From positions 1 to 56,735 of the forward strand of contig NMRA01000079.1 of the NCBI GenBank assembly GCA_002633005.1: 56,735 nucleotides of DNA. Direction: 5' to 3'. The position numbers and the translations under genes were made by a program. Shown in pieces: positions 55,216 to 56,735 of the stretch. The stretch comes from Phoronis australis (lineage: Eukaryota > Phoronida > Phoronidae). The first letter of the stretch is position 1. Every line of letters starts with the position of its first letter. Below the pieces are notes generated by a model. It was not told the DNA's origin and ran no database searches. It worked only from the letters and a program-made list of their open reading frames with translations.

Positions 55216-55732
55216 ATGGCTGCTCCCATGGAGTGTGATGCCTGTATAATTCAAGGTTTATCAAACAGCACAAAATTGTGATGTCAGAGCCTAAAGAAGG
55301 TTTGGAAAGCTTCCTGACGAAAGCTGATGGACTGTGGAACTCTGTAGATCAGTAGATCAAAAAGAAGAAGAGGTGTCACAAACGTTTGTGCAGAAAACAG
55401 GTGCATGTCCTGGGATAGCCTACACAGTATACTGCTGAGTGCTGTAGACTAGAAGACCAAGTGTCAGACCAAAAAATTGAAAGGACATAGAACGGCATAG
55501 CAACGTTTCAAGGCACCAACAGTAGTACTAAACTGAAGTTGTTGAAAGTGATACAGATGTTATCCAAGATTTCCCAAGAAAATCAAAATCAACACTTCCA
55601 AAATCTGAAACACCCAATTAACCTGAACAAGATAGGAACATTCTGAAACATGAGTGCATCATTTGTTAGCAGGAAAAGTATATTATGGACCATATTTCAA
55701 GAAAGAGAAAGAAGTATAGCTTTCAAAAACAG
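55216..55732 (+). pseudogene. Broken first exon with CxxC motifs (family uncertain)
   Basis: Starts at ATGGCTGCTCCCATGGAGTG (MAAPMECDACIIQGL), continues after shifts with EGLESFLTKADGLWNSVDQ, KKKRCHKRLCRKQ and HECIIC (stop) QEKYIMDHISRKRKK, and ends at a strong donor CAG|GTACGTG (GT at 55733). Such a layout, a Cys-rich N-terminal exon of a longer protein, is suggestive, but stops and shifts rule out an intact exon and I cannot name the family. Confidence 0.3.
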
Positions 55733-56735
55733 GTACGTGTTTTTGAAAAGTACGTCTTGGTGTTTTCCATGTGTGTTTCAGTATTATCACCAGTTGTTTT
55801 TTAACTTGTTCAGCCCCTTGGCTGCCTAGGCCTTAGACAATACCGCTGACCCAGTAGAGACGATGATCATACCATAGATACTCCATATGCCGGATGCTTT
55901 TCGGCAAATTATGTTCCTATAAGTTTAGAAGTACCGCGTAGAGAGATGTCTCTGAGGAGGGCGTTAATGTTTTCAATTGTTTCCAGTTTAAACAAATACT
56001 CCTGCAATCCTGTTTTTCGAACACTCCATTGTTCAGTTGCCACATCGACGCTGCTTGCGCTAAGGGATAATCCTATGGCGTTATACTGTAGGTGTGATTT
56101 TAAAGCACTTTAAGTCAAAAATTTTTGAGAAGGTTAAATGGATTAGATGGTTGCAAACAATATGCCCAAGTGACCGTCATCCCCTGCCGTAGTCCTGGGA
56201 TAGGGGGAACCTCTTCTCAATTTTTTGTAAACATTAATTACTTAGGTAGGTGCAATAATAATTAAATTAAAGTGCCTAAGTGGCCATCGTCGCCGTCGAA
56301 ATTTGAGGACGATGGAAGCCACTGTCCATTTCGTCAAACGTCGATTACCTTAAGTGTAAATTGATTGACTATGGTTTGAGCATCTGATTTTAAAAAAGTA
56401 AATTTCAATCACTGAACTGGTATATCAGCTGATTTATTTTTAGTTGCATCAACTAATCTAATTATTAGACGATCAACATTTTTAGGCTACAGATCAGACG
56501 GCATGTAAATTTGTTAGGCTGGTGGTGGATCAGTTCCTGATAAGTCCGTCTGAAAAAGTTGCATGCCAACTCACTCATAGTTGAATGTTAAATTAATGTT
56601 AACAGTTCGGGTTTTTTTCTGTTGGACTTGTATCGCAAGCAACAGCTCAGTCCAAAGCCCTGAATATGCAAATGAAATTCAAAGATAAAGACCTTGTGTC
56701 TTAGAAGCCAAGTACAACAGATCATCATTTTTTTT
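55733..56735. other. Gene-free stretch to the window end
   Basis: No gene, RNA or repeat recognised. A downstream exon of the broken gene at 55216 was looked for and not found. Confidence 0.4.

Noticed and set aside
1-56735. tRNA, 5S rRNA or snRNA genes
   Set aside because: Reading for A/B-box pairs (GGTTCGA-type), Sm-site and 5S-like blocks by eye found no convincing set; isolated GTTCGA matches lacked partners.

Overview
This is animal nuclear DNA: AT-rich, intron-type splice signals, standard genetic code, and dominated by decayed transposable elements. The element mix (CR1/L2-like LINE with a 2A-like N-terminus, L1/Tx1-like LINEs, Ty3/gypsy, Penelope-like GIY-YIG element, Mutator-like DNA transposon, many MITEs) together with a somatomedin-B adhesion-type GPCR fits a marine invertebrate (cnidarian or non-vertebrate deuterostome type). 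I cannot name the species from the sequence.

Only two convincing host protein genes are seen. One (35227-37260, +) encodes an unrecognised secreted-signal, multi-pass membrane protein of 677 aa. The other (47382-49991, -) encodes an 869-aa class B/adhesion-type 7TM receptor with an N-terminal somatomedin B domain and no visible GPS site. Both are single uninterrupted coding exons with a plausible 3' splice site a few bases upstream of the ATG, so both probably have a 5'UTR intron.

Layout: 0.2-3.9 kb, broken Mutator-like transposase next to a broken Ty3/gypsy pol with one short LTR (-). 3.9-9.2 kb, mostly gene-free with three dispersed or inverted repeats. 9.2-17.3 kb, two L1/Tx1-like LINE remnants (+ at 9.2-11.2, - at 11.6-17.3). 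17.3-20.6 kb, gene-free with a 167-bp hairpin. 20.6-33.4 kb, one CR1/L2-like LINE cut into four pieces by three insertions, each with a target-site duplication; removing each insertion rejoins the LINE frame. The largest insertion (8.47 kb) is a diverged paralogue of a repeat at 7.6-8.75 kb and has itself been hit by a 328-bp MITE and by a 6.4-kb array of ~1.07-kb repeat units. Five of those units carry NRF-1-, ETS- and YY1-like promoter motifs at fixed places, and the array also holds tandem mini-hairpins. 33.4-41 kb, the 677-aa gene and another LINE remnant. 41-45 kb, a tandem duplication, a sequence gap inside the mini-hairpin family, and MITEs. 45.7-46.4 kb, Penelope-like remnant. 47.3-50 kb, the GPCR. 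50-56.7 kb, repeats, a duplicated coding-like remnant and a broken first exon.

The two genes show no evidence of working together. The main interest is the nested transposon record, the regulatory-motif-bearing repeat array, and the unassigned membrane protein.
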